A stretch of 64,000 nt of DNA, taken from the NCBI GenBank assembly GCA_037355855.1, contig CM074764.1, forward strand, positions 3,596,001 to 3,660,000, written 5' to 3'. This DNA is from Pseudo-nitzschia pungens. Taxonomy: Eukaryota > Bacillariophyta > Bacillariophyceae > Bacillariales > Bacillariaceae. A program made the position numbers and the translations under genes. The notes below the pieces were generated by a model, which was given only the letters and a program-made list of their open reading frames with translations, was not told the DNA's origin and ran no database searches. Every line of letters begins with the position of its first letter. Positions within the stretch are counted from its first letter, which is position 1. Below, piece after piece: positions 1 through 10,835 of this stretch.

Positions 1-1
1 C

Positions 2-3000
2 CTTGGCAAGAGCATCAAAACGCAGAGGATATGCAGGAAGATCTGCAGGATAATTGATAAAGAGATCTGCAATGGAGAGATCGGAAGTGTCAACCTTGGA
101 GATTGGCTGAGGGTTTGGATCTTTGACGAGATCAGTTGGGGTTGAAGTTGGGGTTGGAGATTCAGAAGACAAACCAGAAGACAAACCCTGCTCCTCCTCA
201 AGGGGAAGGCGCGAGAGGGCATCAGCCAGGATGTTGTCTTTGCCTTGGATGTATTTGAAAACAGGACTGAAATCTTCAAGGAGCATGCGCCAGGTCATAA
301 TCCGGGAGGATTGGAGGTTTTGGCGTGTGAGATTTTCATGATCAGTGTACACAATGATGACTGCACCCCAAAGAATTGGCCGATATTCTTTGAAGACTTC
401 CACAATACAGAGCATTTCCTTGTCAATGGTGGGATATTTGAGTTGGGTGGAAGTGAGCTTGCGCGAGAAGCAAGCAACAATTTTGCCATTTTGAATAATG
501 ACAGCACCAAGCTGATAATCGGAGGCATCAGTGTAGACATCATAAGGGAGATTGGGATCAGGATAGGTGAGAAGAATTTCTTCAGCAATCATGGTTTTGG
601 CAGCTTTGAAGGCAGCAAGGAGTTGTGGAGTTTGTTGAAGTTTACCACGAGCCTTGCCAGATAAGGCAGTGAGAGGAGCCAAAATTTCAGCGCGCTTGCG
701 CCAATGAGCCCGATAGAAATTAATCATGCCAATGAAGGATCGAAGGTCAGTGATAGTTGCAGGGAAAGCAAGTTTCAGGATTGGTTCAATCTTCTTAGGG
801 TTTGGAAGGATGCCAGTGGTGGTGATGATGTGACCAAGCCATGGTGCGCGTTGTTGGAACCAATGGCATTTGGCAGGTTTAACAGAAAAGTTGTTGGCTT
901 GTAGGATGGACAAAACAATTGAGACAGTTTTGCAATGAGAGTTGAAGTCAGGTGAGAAAATTCCAATGTCATCAATATAAACTTCGACATCATTGAGATT
1001 GACAAACAGGGATTCCATACAGCCTTGTGCCCAACTTGGAGAGTTGAGGAAGCCCATTGGAAGTCTCAGTAATCTGAATTTGCCAAAAGGAGTGACAAGC
1101 ACACAGAGCCAAGTGGAAGGCTCATCCAATTTGAAGGTGTGGAATTGCATGCTGACATCAATAAGGGTGACATATTTGAACCCACGGCGGCGATGGAAGA
1201 TATCTTGGATCTTGGGCAAGGGATAGTGGAGTTTCTTGGTGACTTTGTTAAGCTCACGAAAATCAGAAATGATTCTGCAGGATCCATCGGGTTTAGGGAC
1301 AACAAAAGTTGGCATGCCCCATTCAGTTGCATAACATCTTTCAAGAATTCCAAGTTTCACTTGGCGAAGGAGTTCAGTTTTAACAGCGTCTTGTTGATGG
1401 ATAGGGATACTGTAGGGCTGCTTGATATGATATGGTTTTGCACCCGGTTGGAGTTCAATGTGGAATTCCTTGTGGGGGAAAATTCCAAGTTCTCTATGAG
1501 AGAGACCTTCAAACAGAGGATGGTGTTTGGAGAGAATCTGAAGCAACTGGGATTGTTGGTCACTGGAAAGATGGGTTTGGTTGGAAACCAGTTCTTGCAA
1601 ATCAGTTTTCTCATATTTGGTTGCACTATCAACGTAGGATTGAGTGGTTTGCGCGATGTAGGCTTCAGCAATGGAGTAGGGTTCATTGCTGATAATCTTC
1701 TGAACCAAGGTTTGATTGGTGAAGTAGGATCGTGGATGAAAGGGCATGTCCTTATCAAACCAAGAGACAAGTGAGGCTTCAAAATCCATTTTGATGGCAA
1801 GCTTCTTCATAGTGGCACGTCCGATGATCAAATCATAATACATGTTGTTAACCACAAAGCAAGTCAAGCTTTTAACTCTTCTGGAATAAGAGAGTTCGGG
1901 AAACATAATGTCAGTAAGCACAACATATTCAACACATTTGAACTTGCCATTGGGAGTGTCTAATCCAATTGGAGATTCAAGAACATGAATGGGAATGTTT
2001 GAGGGGATCTGCTTTTTGGAGATTAATTCAAATGTGGAGCCACTATCAAAGAGGGTCTTGAAATAAAATTTGCCGGAGATATCGTTGATGGATTTGCATG
2101 TAGTCAATGTAGTGGGAGCCAAATCAGGGCAAGGTTTTGAAATGAGAGGTTCAAATGGTTCAGGATTTGGATTTGGTGGAGCTGGAGATAAAACAATGGA
2201 AGGATCATAAGGATCAGCTGAGGCGTTGAACACTTCAGCAAGAGGTATATCATCAGCAGTGGATGGTTTAATTGGAAAGCGTTGGAGGTCCTGATGATAA
2301 TAGGCTTCATCAATTTCAGCGTTGACATGAAAGAGGTCAACCCAAATGTCTTCAGGTGGAGAAATAAAGGTGCAAACATGACCATCACCAGGAGGTGGAT
2401 TGTTGGGAGTTGTCACCGAAGAAGGGCGAGAGTTGTTTGCAGAGCCTGTTGCTGCGTTTGCATCAGCTGAAGACCGATTGTTGTTGTTGTTGTTGGTGGA
2501 AGGACCACGACGCTTGCCATTAGGATTGTCAATATTTTTGAAACATTGACCCCAAGTATGGTTGCTACCAGGATGAATAGGACATGGGTCTGTATCCTTG
2601 ATTCTGTTGTTAGAGTTGGCGGCAGAATTCTGTGAGGAATTGTTGTTGTTGGAACGTCGAGCATTATTGTTGTTATTGTTGTTGTTGCCAGAACGACGGT
2701 TGGTGTTGTTCCGATTTTTACCAGTCTGTCTGTTGGAGGACTTGTTGGAATTGTTACTGTTGTTGTTGGTGTTTTTGTTGTTGTTTTTACGATTGGCTTT
2801 GGTACAGTAACGTTCCATTCTGGTAATAATCTCAGTAAGGGTATCATCGTGTGGAGAATGGATGTCTTCATATGAGTCTCTCCAATCAGAAGGCATAGAG
2901 TCGTAGATAAGATCTTTGAAATCTTCTGGAGGGATGATTGCATCAGCAGCAGCAACTGGAGCGCCAGGCAACAAAGGAAGGATAACATTGTTGTGATATG

Positions 3001-3448
3001 AAACCATTGAAACAAAGCTGGAGACGCTCATGGAAGTTGTCTTCTTAATCTGAAACAGGAATCGTTTGTGGTTACGGTATACGTCATCGTTGTTGGAGAA
3101 CTTGAACCGAATGAAGGCGCGAAGGTCTTGTTCAAAGTGAGGAACAGTATGGGTATGTCCAAGGATGTTGGTATTCCACCAGGTCTTATCAGAATAGTCC
3201 CTTAGAATATCTGGGAACTTGGAGTACAACCTGGGACCTGTAGTCCAACTGAGGGAAGAACGTGCTTCAGAGAATTCATGGATAGAGTGAAGTGTCTGTA
3301 AGAGGGTTGAAGTTGAAGTGATATAGGTGACTTTCACCTTAGTTGTTTCAGTTTCATTCTCATTGGTAATCACACGTTTATACTCAGCCTTTTCAAGTTC
3401 ATCTAATTCGAAGTCGAACTTAAATGGAAGAGGTGTAACAGAAGACAT
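2..3448 (-). CDS. Ty3/Gypsy retrotransposon gag-pol polyprotein, 3' part beyond window
   Basis: One uninterrupted frame runs from an ATG at 3448 to the window edge, so the polyprotein is partial at its C-terminus. In order it shows: an N-terminal gag of about 200 residues; an Asn-rich linker; a variant zinc knuckle (CPIHPGSNHTWGQC near 2560); an aspartic protease motif (LFDSGS near 2050); reverse transcriptase blocks (ISDFRELNK near 1260, LPMGFLNSP near 1050, YIDDI near 980); and RNase H blocks (YTDASDYQLGA near 530, TDHENL near 340). The integrase would lie beyond base 1. The order PR-RT-RNaseH with YIDD identifies a Ty3/Gypsy-class element. Gag and pol share one frame without frameshift or stop, which is consistent with a recently active copy. 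The LTRs could not be bounded because only one end is in the window. Confidence 0.93.
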   Translation of the reverse strand, partial: MSSVTPLPFKFDFELDELEKAEYKRVITNENETETTKVKVTYITSTSTLLQTLHSIHEFSEARSSLSWTTGPRLYSKFPDILRDYSDKTWWNTNILGHTHTVPHFEQDLRAFIRFKFSNNDDVYRNHKRFLFQIKKTTSMSVSSFVSMVSYHNNVILPLLPGAPVAAADAIIPPEDFKDLIYDSMPSDWRDSYEDIHSPHDDTLTEIITRMERYCTKANRKNNNKNTNNNSNNSNKSSNRQTGKNRNNTNRRSGNNNNNNNNARRSNNNNSSQNSAANSNNRIKDTDPCPIHPGSNHTWGQCFKNIDNPNGKRRGPSTNNNNNNRSSADANAATGSANNSRPSSVTTPNNPPPGDGHVCTFISPPEDIWVDLFHVNAEIDEAYYHQDLQRFPIKPSTADDIPLAEVFNASADPYDPSIVLSPAPPNPNPEPFEPLISKPCPDLAPTTLTTCKSINDISGKFYFKTLFDSGSTFELISKKQIPSNIPIHVLESPIGLDTPNGKFKCVEYVVLTDIMFPELSYSRRVKSLTCFVVNNMYYDLIIGRATMKKLAIKMDFEASLVSWFDKDMPFHPRSYFTNQTLVQKIISNEPYSIAEAYIAQTTQSYVDSATKYEKTDLQELVSNQTHLSSDQQSQLLQILSKHHPLFEGLSHRELGIFPHKEFHIELQPGAKPYHIKQPYSIPIHQQDAVKTELLRQVKLGILERCYATEWGMPTFVVPKPDGSCRIISDFRELNKVTKKLHYPLPKIQDIFHRRRGFKYVTLIDVSMQFHTFKLDEPSTWLCVLVTPFGKFRLLRLPMGFLNSPSWAQGCMESLFVNLNDVEVYIDDIGIFSPDFNSHCKTVSIVLSILQANNFSVKPAKCHWFQQRAPWLGHIITTTGILPNPKKIEPILKLAFPATITDLRSFIGMINFYRAHWRKRAEILAPLTALSGKARGKLQQTPQLLAAFKAAKTMIAEEILLTYPDPNLPYDVYTDASDYQLGAVIIQNGKIVACFSRKLTSTQLKYPTIDKEMLCIVEVFKEYRPILWGAVIIVYTDHENLTRQNLQSSRIMTWRMLLEDFSPVFKYIQGKDNILADALSRLPLEEEQGLSSGLSSESPTPTSTPTDLVKDPNPQPISKVDTSDLSIADLFINYPADLPAYPLRFDALAK

Positions 3449-4280
3449 GGTACTTGCTGGGTATTGCTGGATACTTGGTAGGTATATGGAAGGGACTTGG
3501 TGTGTATGTGTAGGTATATATATGTAGGTATATATGGAAGAGGTATTGATGGATACCTAAAACAACTCGCACTTAAGGGAAATAGGTGGCAAGTATCTTC
3601 GGAGAACCTTAAGCTTTTTTGCTTAAGTGTAAAAAATAAACTTGAAAATAAATGTTGAAGGTATGTAGGTAAGTATGACCAAAGGTATGAAGGTCCGAAG
3701 GTATGAGTGGCCGAAGGTTGGTATGATGTTGGTAACCTTAACCTTGGAAGGTATGGTAGGTACGTGTTGAGGTACCGTAAGGTTAAATGGTATGAGTAGG
3801 TTGAAGGTATGGGTACGTGGTGAAGTACTGTAGCCGTACTGATGAAAGGCTTTGAGTGGTATGATGGTAGAGTACCACTGAAAAAGTATCCGGATTAAAG
3901 ATGGGTTAAGGAATGCAATCAATTCAAAGAATTGACAATGGTGGTCGTGTAATCGACTGTAATTACAATGTCATATCTCTGGAAACCAGAGGTCGACCGA
4001 ATATAAAAATAAAGTGATTGATAATCTTGTAAAATAAGAAATTATGATAAGAGTTATGATTTTGGAAACTAAGATAAAAATGAATGTTCTCTCGTACAAC
4101 GTCGTGTTGTTTATCTTGATAAAGAGCAAACAGACATAGAGAAGCTTTGCAATATATATATTGCAATATATATTGCCATATATATAAAAAGGTCATATAT
4201 ATATAAAAAGGTCATAAGAACCTGAGTCGGGGACATCAGTCATAGAGAACCTTGAAGTTGATAGAAACAGTGTTTGTTTC
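3449..4280. other. Leader and probable 5' LTR region of the Ty3/Gypsy element
   Basis: No gene. This stretch lies upstream of the minus-strand gag-pol start, so it should hold the leader, primer-binding site and 5' LTR, but I could not find matching LTR borders. It contains a perfect 7-bp hairpin (CTTAAGC...GCTTAAG, 3608-3627), a field of degenerate GGTATG-type words (about 3655-3870) and a tandem 19-bp duplication with TATATATAAAAAGG (4175-4215) that could supply TATA-like sequence. Confidence 0.45.
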
Positions 4281-4673
4281 TTAATTCATAAATAGATTGT
4301 TTCTTGTGTGTCGTAGTCTTGAGACATACGACACAGGGTCGGAATCGTCCCGAAAAGAACACTGTTCTTCCGGTTCCGATGATTCATTCATTCGTGATTC
4401 TTCTTTTCGCTTTTTTGGTTTTGTTCTTCTTTGTGAACTTACGTCCATGATTTGCTGCCATCTGAGACCTCCTGGCAGTAGTACCGTAGTACATGATGTA
4501 TCGTTGAGTAACTGACATCGCCAACAATTGTTCCTCGTTTCGTTTTTATTGCGAAAGAACGCTCCTATTCGATTACCAAGTTCAAAGGTGATGCGGTCCG
4601 GCAAATCACAGTGCCAGCAGCCGATCCGAAGAACATGCATCGTGTACCGTACAACAAAGTGAGACTCACTCAA
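4281..4673 (-). CDS. Doubtful 130-codon open frame
   Basis: An open frame of 130 residues with two Cys pairs near the N-terminus (GCWHC and NCWRC, about 25 residues apart) followed by a Lys/Arg/Glu-rich stretch. The paired cysteines could suggest a small zinc-binding fold, but the spacing matches no family I recognise. There is no neighbouring gene context and no splice evidence. It may be a chance frame. Confidence 0.15.
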   Translation of the reverse strand: MSESHFVVRYTMHVLRIGCWHCDLPDRITFELGNRIGAFFRNKNETRNNCWRCQLLNDTSCTTVLLPGGLRWQQIMDVSSQRRTKPKKRKEESRMNESSEPEEQCSFRDDSDPVSYVSRLRHTRNNLFMN

Positions 4674-6120
4674 TCCGCAATCTCATTAACGAGCTCCATT
4701 TTCTGTTGTGAATGATAAGAACGACGTTCACGATTGTTGCATGGATTTCAGGAATACATGTGGTTCGCGTCCCAAAACCATAAATGCGATCAAATTACTA
4801 ATAATAGAGTAGTAGATCATGAAGGTGACATGATATTATTATTATTTGTATTTTGGGTATTTGTTGCGTCGAAATACGGTGACTGGGACGTGAATGTATG
4901 TTTGTACCATTATTTTTTGTACCATTATTTTTACCACCAAAAAAATAATACATAAGGCAATCTGATAATAGAACGAAAGAAAGATACCGGTACATGCTTG
5001 TTACTTCGTACTTATTATTATTTTTTAAAATACTGTAATACGATGTAAGGTTACTTCGTATCTGACATTCAATCAAAAACACTTGATGATATTATTTTCC
5101 AATGTTCACATCTCTATGTACGAGCAGTAACGAATTAGTACGGTAAAAACCTTACAGTATTTTCATAATGCTCGACAGCAGTAAGGAGGTCTTAGTGCAC
5201 GGGGAGATGGATGGTAAGATGTACCGTACGGTAAGATGAACACGGTACGAAGTAAGTACAACTACAAAATAAGATCTTACGTACATACCGCCAAAATTCC
5301 ACACAGTATCTTACGATTGATTGAGAGTGTGGTGATACTGGTACCTAGAGTACGTACGAGGAACCCTACCGTACGAGTACAAGTACAAGTAAGGCTAAGG
5401 CTTACCGTGCGACTAAGGTTAGTTAGTAACAGTACAAGTACGAGTAAAACGTACAAGTACGTACGGTACGGTAGATAACTGTGGTTCCCGATCAACACAA
5501 ACCTGCTGCCGATGCAACGAAACGAGAGACAACTGACATCAACGTTGCAATCGAAGATGCAATCGAAGATGCAATCCATCGACAGTGGACTCTCAGTAAC
5601 CTTTTAATTAATCTTACCTGATGCTATTACGGTAACTTACTGTATTCGATATTTGCATCATTACTACCGTACGGTGATGGTTAAACCTTACTTGTAAGAG
5701 TACACGCACGTTTTACTCCTACTTATTTTCATCATCGAACGTCGACGCAACGAAGTTCTATTGTTGCTGTTGTTATTATTATTATTTGTTACGGTAGACT
5801 TCGGCAGGCTCCATACAACAACAACAACAACAACAACAACAACGCACGAGACAGCAATGGCAAACAACAAGAAGAACGAGCTTCCCATCGCGGTGGTTGG
5901 AACAAAGACGAACGCCTCGAGTACGCGCACCGCTGCTCGTCGTTTGGCGAGGGACCATCGGCGCCACGGGAGGGGGCCTCCAACCCGGGTTTGGCCAATG
6001 CTGTTGTTGCTTCGAACCAAAACCAAAACCGAAACCGAAACCAAAACCAAAACCAAAACCGAAACGAGAACAACAACAACAAGAACAACAACAACAACAA
6101 CAACAACAAGAGTGACGACG
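4674..6120. other. Intergenic region with GTACGG/GTAAGG words
   Basis: No supportable gene. The region is dense in short words built from GTAC, CGTACGG and TAAGGTTAC, especially 5140-5470, and ends in CAA and CCAAAA microsatellites (5815-6115) just upstream of the next gene. The downstream frame stays open backwards to about 5761, with ATGs at 5857 and 5998, so the 5' end of that gene may lie here. Confidence 0.5.
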
Positions 6121-6350
6121 ATGCTTCTGCCTCTGCTTCTGCTACTCGCGGGAGTCGGTTCGTCTCTGTCTCGGGGTGGTGGTCGTTGCGTTGGTCTTTG
6201 TGGTGTGGAGGGATTTGGAGGTGGTAACGCTAATGCTGGAGGTGGCAATGCTGGAGGTGCTGCCAATCTAAGGAACCCACGACGACTGTTTTCGGGAGCA
6301 ACAGCAGCAGCAACAACAACAGCAACAACAACATCCAAAACAAGACGAAC

Positions 6351-6388
<38 letters not shown>

Positions 6389-7536
6389 GTATGAGAAATA
6401 AGTTTCCAACCCCAACCCGCACAAAAAACCTTCTTTCGATTCCCCGGTCGCAAACGCAAACGCAAACGCAAACGCGAACGCAACGAGTGCGCGGTCCCGG
6501 ATCGCTCTCCGAGCAACCACGCGGCGCATCGACGAGAGCATTCGGAATGGTCCCGCATTCACTCCTGCTCGTACCCATGCTCGCGCTGCTGCTGGTGTCC
6601 ACTCCGGCTCGTTCCTGGGCCGGAGACGGTTCTTCCGCATCCGAATCGGCACCGGCATCGGTATCGGTATCGGTATCGGAACAGCTGAGAGAATCCCTCC
6701 GACCCGCCACCGCCAGCCGGCCGCAGATCCCCTTTCCGACGAGCGGCGGCAGCAGCGGAGACACCGGCCCGAGCAAAACCAACAAAAACAACAGCAGCAA
6801 CAACAGCAGCAACAACAACAGCAACAACAACAGCAACAACAACAGCAACAACAACATCCTCGATGCGAATCAATTGCGGGCACTCATCTCGGTCGATTCT
6901 TCCACCACGCCAACGAATCGGCCCTACAACGGTGCCGACGTGCTGGTGGTCAAGGTGTGGTCGGACCTTCCCGGGGCATCGGCAGCATTGTCGTCGGCAG
7001 CATTGTCGTCGTCGTCGTCTTCGTCGGCATCCACGAGCGGTCCCGAGCTTCTGGGTGGCGCCAGGATTCCCTTGGGGGCCGTCGTCGGTGGGTTCCCCGT
7101 CGGCGTGGTCCTGGGTCCGCGGAACGCGCTCCCGACCGGCCCGGACTCGGATCGGAACTGGAACTCGGTCCTGTCCTCCGAGAGCGCGTGGGTCACGGCC
7201 TCGGTCTGTCGAAGCCAGCGAGACGAAACAACCGGCGACGAGGGCATTGCGGCGGCTGGGGCAGCGGCGGCCGCCGCGTCGTCGCCGCTTTCGGTTTCGC
7301 TGTGCCCGGCCGACCTTCCGACGCTCGTGCTGGAGGGAACCGGATACTCCAAGTGGATCCGGCTCGAAACGACGACCGCCGCGAGCGGAAGCGGGAGCGG
7401 ACCCGCAACAAACGGGATCCGAGCTCCGGCGTCGATCCGGTTGGCGGTTCCGGCGTCGGAGAACGCGAATGACAATGCCAATGCGAATGCGAATGCGAAT
7501 GCGAATGCGAATGCGAATGCCATCCGTCCTCGTTGA
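6121..7536 (+). CDS. Putative plastid/thylakoid-lumen targeted protein, unknown function
   Basis: A 471-residue product if it starts at the ATG at 6121; in-frame ATGs at 5857 and 5998 would add low-complexity Thr/Lys. This start is chosen because the next residues form a signal peptide (MLLPLLLLLAGVGSS). A Ser/Thr/Arg-rich stretch follows. A second hydrophobic segment at about residues 145-165 ends in an Ala-x-Ala-like site (ARSWAGD), as in thylakoid-lumen precursors of secondary plastids. The mature part has an Asn/Ser repeat (residues 222-243) and then a domain with VLVVKVWSDL, GGARIPLGAVVGGFPVG and CPADLPTLVLEGTGYSKW. I do not recognise the family. Simple repeats (GATGAC, GCAAAC, CGGTAT, AACAGC, GAATGC) are translated within the frame and probably vary in length between strains. 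Targeting is inferred, not shown. Confidence 0.6.
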
Positions 7537-7550
7537 GTTGGGTGCATTGT

Positions 7551-7588
7551 GGCCAACACACACACACTCTCTCTCTCTCTCTCTCTCT

Positions 7589-7621
<33 letters not shown>

Positions 7622-8080
7622 TCGTAGTCCTTCCAATAGCTCGGGACACCATGCTGCTGGCGACATTGGGTTGCTGGCTTTTGTTGTTGTTGTTCTTGTT
7701 GTTCTTGTGGAAATTCCCAGCGCCGCATGGATGCAATGAGATGAAATCGGATCAGATCAGATCAAATAAAACGAAACAAATCAGATCAAATCAAATCAAA
7801 TCAAATCAAATAAAACGAAACAAAACAAAACGAAACGAAACGAAACGAAACGAAACGAAGCGAAGCGAAGTTCAATGCAATGCAATGCAATACAATGGAA
7901 TGCAACGCAATCCGAATCGAACAAATCATCGATGACGTGCCGTGCCGTGCTTTGCGGCGATTGCAACCACGGATGTCACACGGTTCCAAAACCATTCCGT
8001 CTTTTCGAGCAAAGGCACGCATGTTGGCAGGACATCGCAAGACAAAACAAAACAAAACAAAACAAAACAAAACAAAAAAG
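7551..8080. repeat. Microsatellite cluster downstream of the lumen-protein gene
   Basis: CA runs flank a TC run at 7555-7620. Next come pentamer arrays AAATC/AAACG (about 7745-7870), short TGCAA steps (7872-7910) and an AAAAC array (8041-8080). There is no gene; these are simple-sequence expansions in the 3' flank. Confidence 0.9.
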
Positions 8081-9912
8081 ATTGATAATGACCGACCGAA
8101 ACAACCAACTGCAGCAGCTTTCCCATCATGCTTGTGTCGATAGAGAGACAAAAAAAATAACTAATAGATACGCAATACAAATGAATACTATTCATTGCGA
8201 GTACCGCGGACGGTGAAGTGGAGCGGTGATCTCGTTTCGATCCGATCTTTGGATCTCGTGTGTACAGGGCCGGCAATTTTAAAAAATAATCATGACAATA
8301 ATATACAGTATTACATGAACAAATAAATAAATAATGGATGTACGGTAGAGGGAATAGGCTGCATCCGTGGATGCGGTGAGTTGTTCGTCGTCTCGTCGTT
8401 GTCTCATTCCCATCGGATGCATCTGTCAGGCCGGTGCGGTATTCTTTCCGTCCAGAATATGTCCAAATCCAGGACTCGCTTCATTCTGTCTTTTGAAATT
8501 AGTCTATTTACAAGTACCGTACGAGTAAGCTCACGGTAAGGTTACCGTATGGTAACCTTATCATCAATCAATCTCAATCCAATACCACACCGAGATTGAT
8601 GCCGACAAAATAAGACCGTACCCTACCCGAAACAGTATCCATAAGGTATCGATACATCCCTTTGTCTCGTGCGTGCGTACTTCCGTGTACTATCTTATTT
8701 TCGGCCATTGTCTTTCCACCCATATCTTTCCTTCCCAACGCTAAACGTATTTCTGATTTGATTCCAACACCATGATATTTTTGTAACTGATTTTTTCCTC
8801 CTACAAGTAAGATTACCGTAAGGTTACCTACCATAATATCTGAGAGTCCGCCTCCTGGCGTCACCGGAGAAAATTTGTTGTTATCGAACAAACGAATCGC
8901 GGCAAGCGACAATCCGTCCGTTGTCGCAACGGAATCAACCCTCCGGCAAGCGATCTCTCGGGGATGCAGCATCAAGTCGAGACCCAAATTGAACCGGAAT
9001 TCTTCTCACCAACGGAAACAAGGACAACCATATCATAGAAATACATGTACGTTGCGTCATGTATCCCATTTTGGGATCCGTCCCGAGCAATGACTCGCCA
9101 AAGACCCTGCCAAAGATTTTGCAAACAAAGAAGCAACATTTATAACAAAACTTCTGTCCAACCCATACGTGTCGTTCTCGAGGCCTTTTTTGGTTTCCGT
9201 TGACTGTCCGGATGAAAATAATTGTTGCTCCGCGATGCCTAACGGTCAATGTCTTTTTTAAGTCACAATTTTCGCGAAGCTGGTTTCAGGAAAGTTCCGG
9301 ATTGCAGCAATGCAGATTCTTCACGAAAATTATTTATCGTCGGTTTAGAGTTTTTCCCAAGCACGTGACTACATTATTGACTTTTAAAATATCAACGATC
9401 ACATACTGTTTCGAATTACTTCGTATTTAATTGTCACTCACTTAAGCAGCCAATCCTCACGTGTTGTATTAATGCCGTTATTTATATAGTACTTGTAATA
9501 ATGTTCTGAAAGAAATTTCTAATTATTACTCTACGGTAAGGTTACGATGTGTATGAGAGGAAACTCTTCTCTCATCAAATCATTGTCGGAATGCACTCCG
9601 ACTTTTTCTCGTTGAAATCTTGCGCGATGGAAGTCACTTTTCCACGAATACCACGCACGTTCGATATTGCTGTTGCGATGCAGCAGTAGTACGATACAGT
9701 ACCGGTAGGTTACAGTTACTTACAGGTATTTTTGGTTTGGTTCCGCTTCCATTTCGACACCTAAAATTTCCATTATTTTGGCAAGGTTAGCGTAAAATTA
9801 CCGAACGAGCAGAAACGCTGCTTTTGATCTCGAAGAAACAAAAACCATTGATTTTATGCTATTATTTCCCATCAAAAGCATTCTCTACAACCCAACTCAG
9901 AAAGAAAACACG
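8081..9912. other. Intergenic region, no supported gene
   Basis: Several copies of the GTAAGGTTAC word occur here, for example a near-palindrome at 8533-8560 and others near 8815 and 9535. A 137-codon minus-strand frame (8574-8987) exists, but its middle is made of this repeat word and it has no recognisable motif. I do not call it a gene. Confidence 0.5.
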
Positions 9913-10835
9913 ATGACTTGCTTCAAGAATTTCTTTGCCCTTCTCCTGATCGTCGTGTCCACTGTTTCGGTACGTCTCGCACGAATTGATTTGCGAACGA
10001 ATCGGAATTCATCCCTTTCGAATTGTTCGGTGAAGTGTTCCTCACTGACAAGAACGAACATTCGGTCCCTGCCGATGTTCGATGTTGTGCATTGCGGCGT
10101 GTGTCGCTGTACATCGTCGTCGTCATTATCATGCCATCCTTCTATTCTACACACATCCTCGCACTTACTTACTCACCACTTGGTTCGCAAATTCTCTCAA
10201 CACCACTACCTCTACTCAACAAAAAATCATGAATCCACAAAACCGACGAATGGTGTTGAACGAACGATCGGAATGAATAATCTGCCGATGTGTCGTTCTT
10301 GTTCTTGTTGTCGAAACCTACAGGTAGAAGGCGCGTACCGGGGTGCTGCCTCAGAGGAAATGGTACGTAGGTTGCCAATCGCCTTTTGGTTTTTGTTGAT
10401 GATGAGAACGAGAAAGATTGGAATGGCATGCAGGACGCCCGAAACGATTCGGAACGAGACGACCGATTTGTAGTTCCCGGCATGGATGGGGTGGGGTACT
10501 CCTACCCAACCCCGTTCATCCCCTGCGGCTTGCCGTCAATGACTCGATCGTTGTCTCATACTTTTTGATCTTTTTGCCAAAATAATAATAATAATAATAA
10601 ACACGATACAAATGCGCAGCCCGATCGCTCGTTGCATGACGGACAAGATGAGACGGAGGTAAAGGGGAAGATGATGATGATGAGGAGGAGGAACAACGAG
10701 AAAATGATGATGAACAACATGTTTCACATAAAGTGTGTCAGAATCGGGTTGACGAAAGACGAGTGCCACGCGCTGAGAGCGAAATGCAAGCAGACGCGGT
10801 CCTGCAAAGAAGAGATTCGATTACTGACCCAGTAA
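9913..10835 (+). CDS. Possible small secreted Cys-containing protein, spliced
   Basis: Exon 1 (9913-9969) encodes a signal peptide, MTCFKNFFALLLIVVSTVS, and ends at a donor GTACGT. The acceptor ACAG at 10320-10323 starts a 39-nt exon 2 (10324-10362, VEGAYRGAASEEM) that ends at another GTACGT donor; both junctions are phase 0. The likely last exon ends at the stop 10833-10835 and contains DECHALRAKCKQTRSC, but its acceptor is ambiguous (candidates near 10670 and 10730) and an alternative acidic frame exists. If correct, the product is a secreted peptide of well under 100 residues. The first two exons are better supported than the third. The family is not recognised. Confidence 0.4.

Noticed and set aside
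1139..1774. Plus-strand 211-codon frame
   Set aside because: Lies antisense to the intact Ty3/Gypsy gag-pol frame and has no motif of its own.
3449..4280. Exact 5' LTR of the Ty3/Gypsy element
   Set aside because: The partner LTR is outside the window and no clear TG...CA pair plus primer-binding site could be fixed.
5688..6857. Minus-strand 389-codon frame rich in Leu, Val and Ser
   Set aside because: Antisense of the repeat-rich lumen-protein gene; hydrophobic runs come from reverse-complemented CAA and GATGAC repeats.
8574..8987. 137-codon minus-strand frame
   Set aside because: Crosses the dispersed GTAAGGTTAC repeat words and shows no recognisable domain or splice context.
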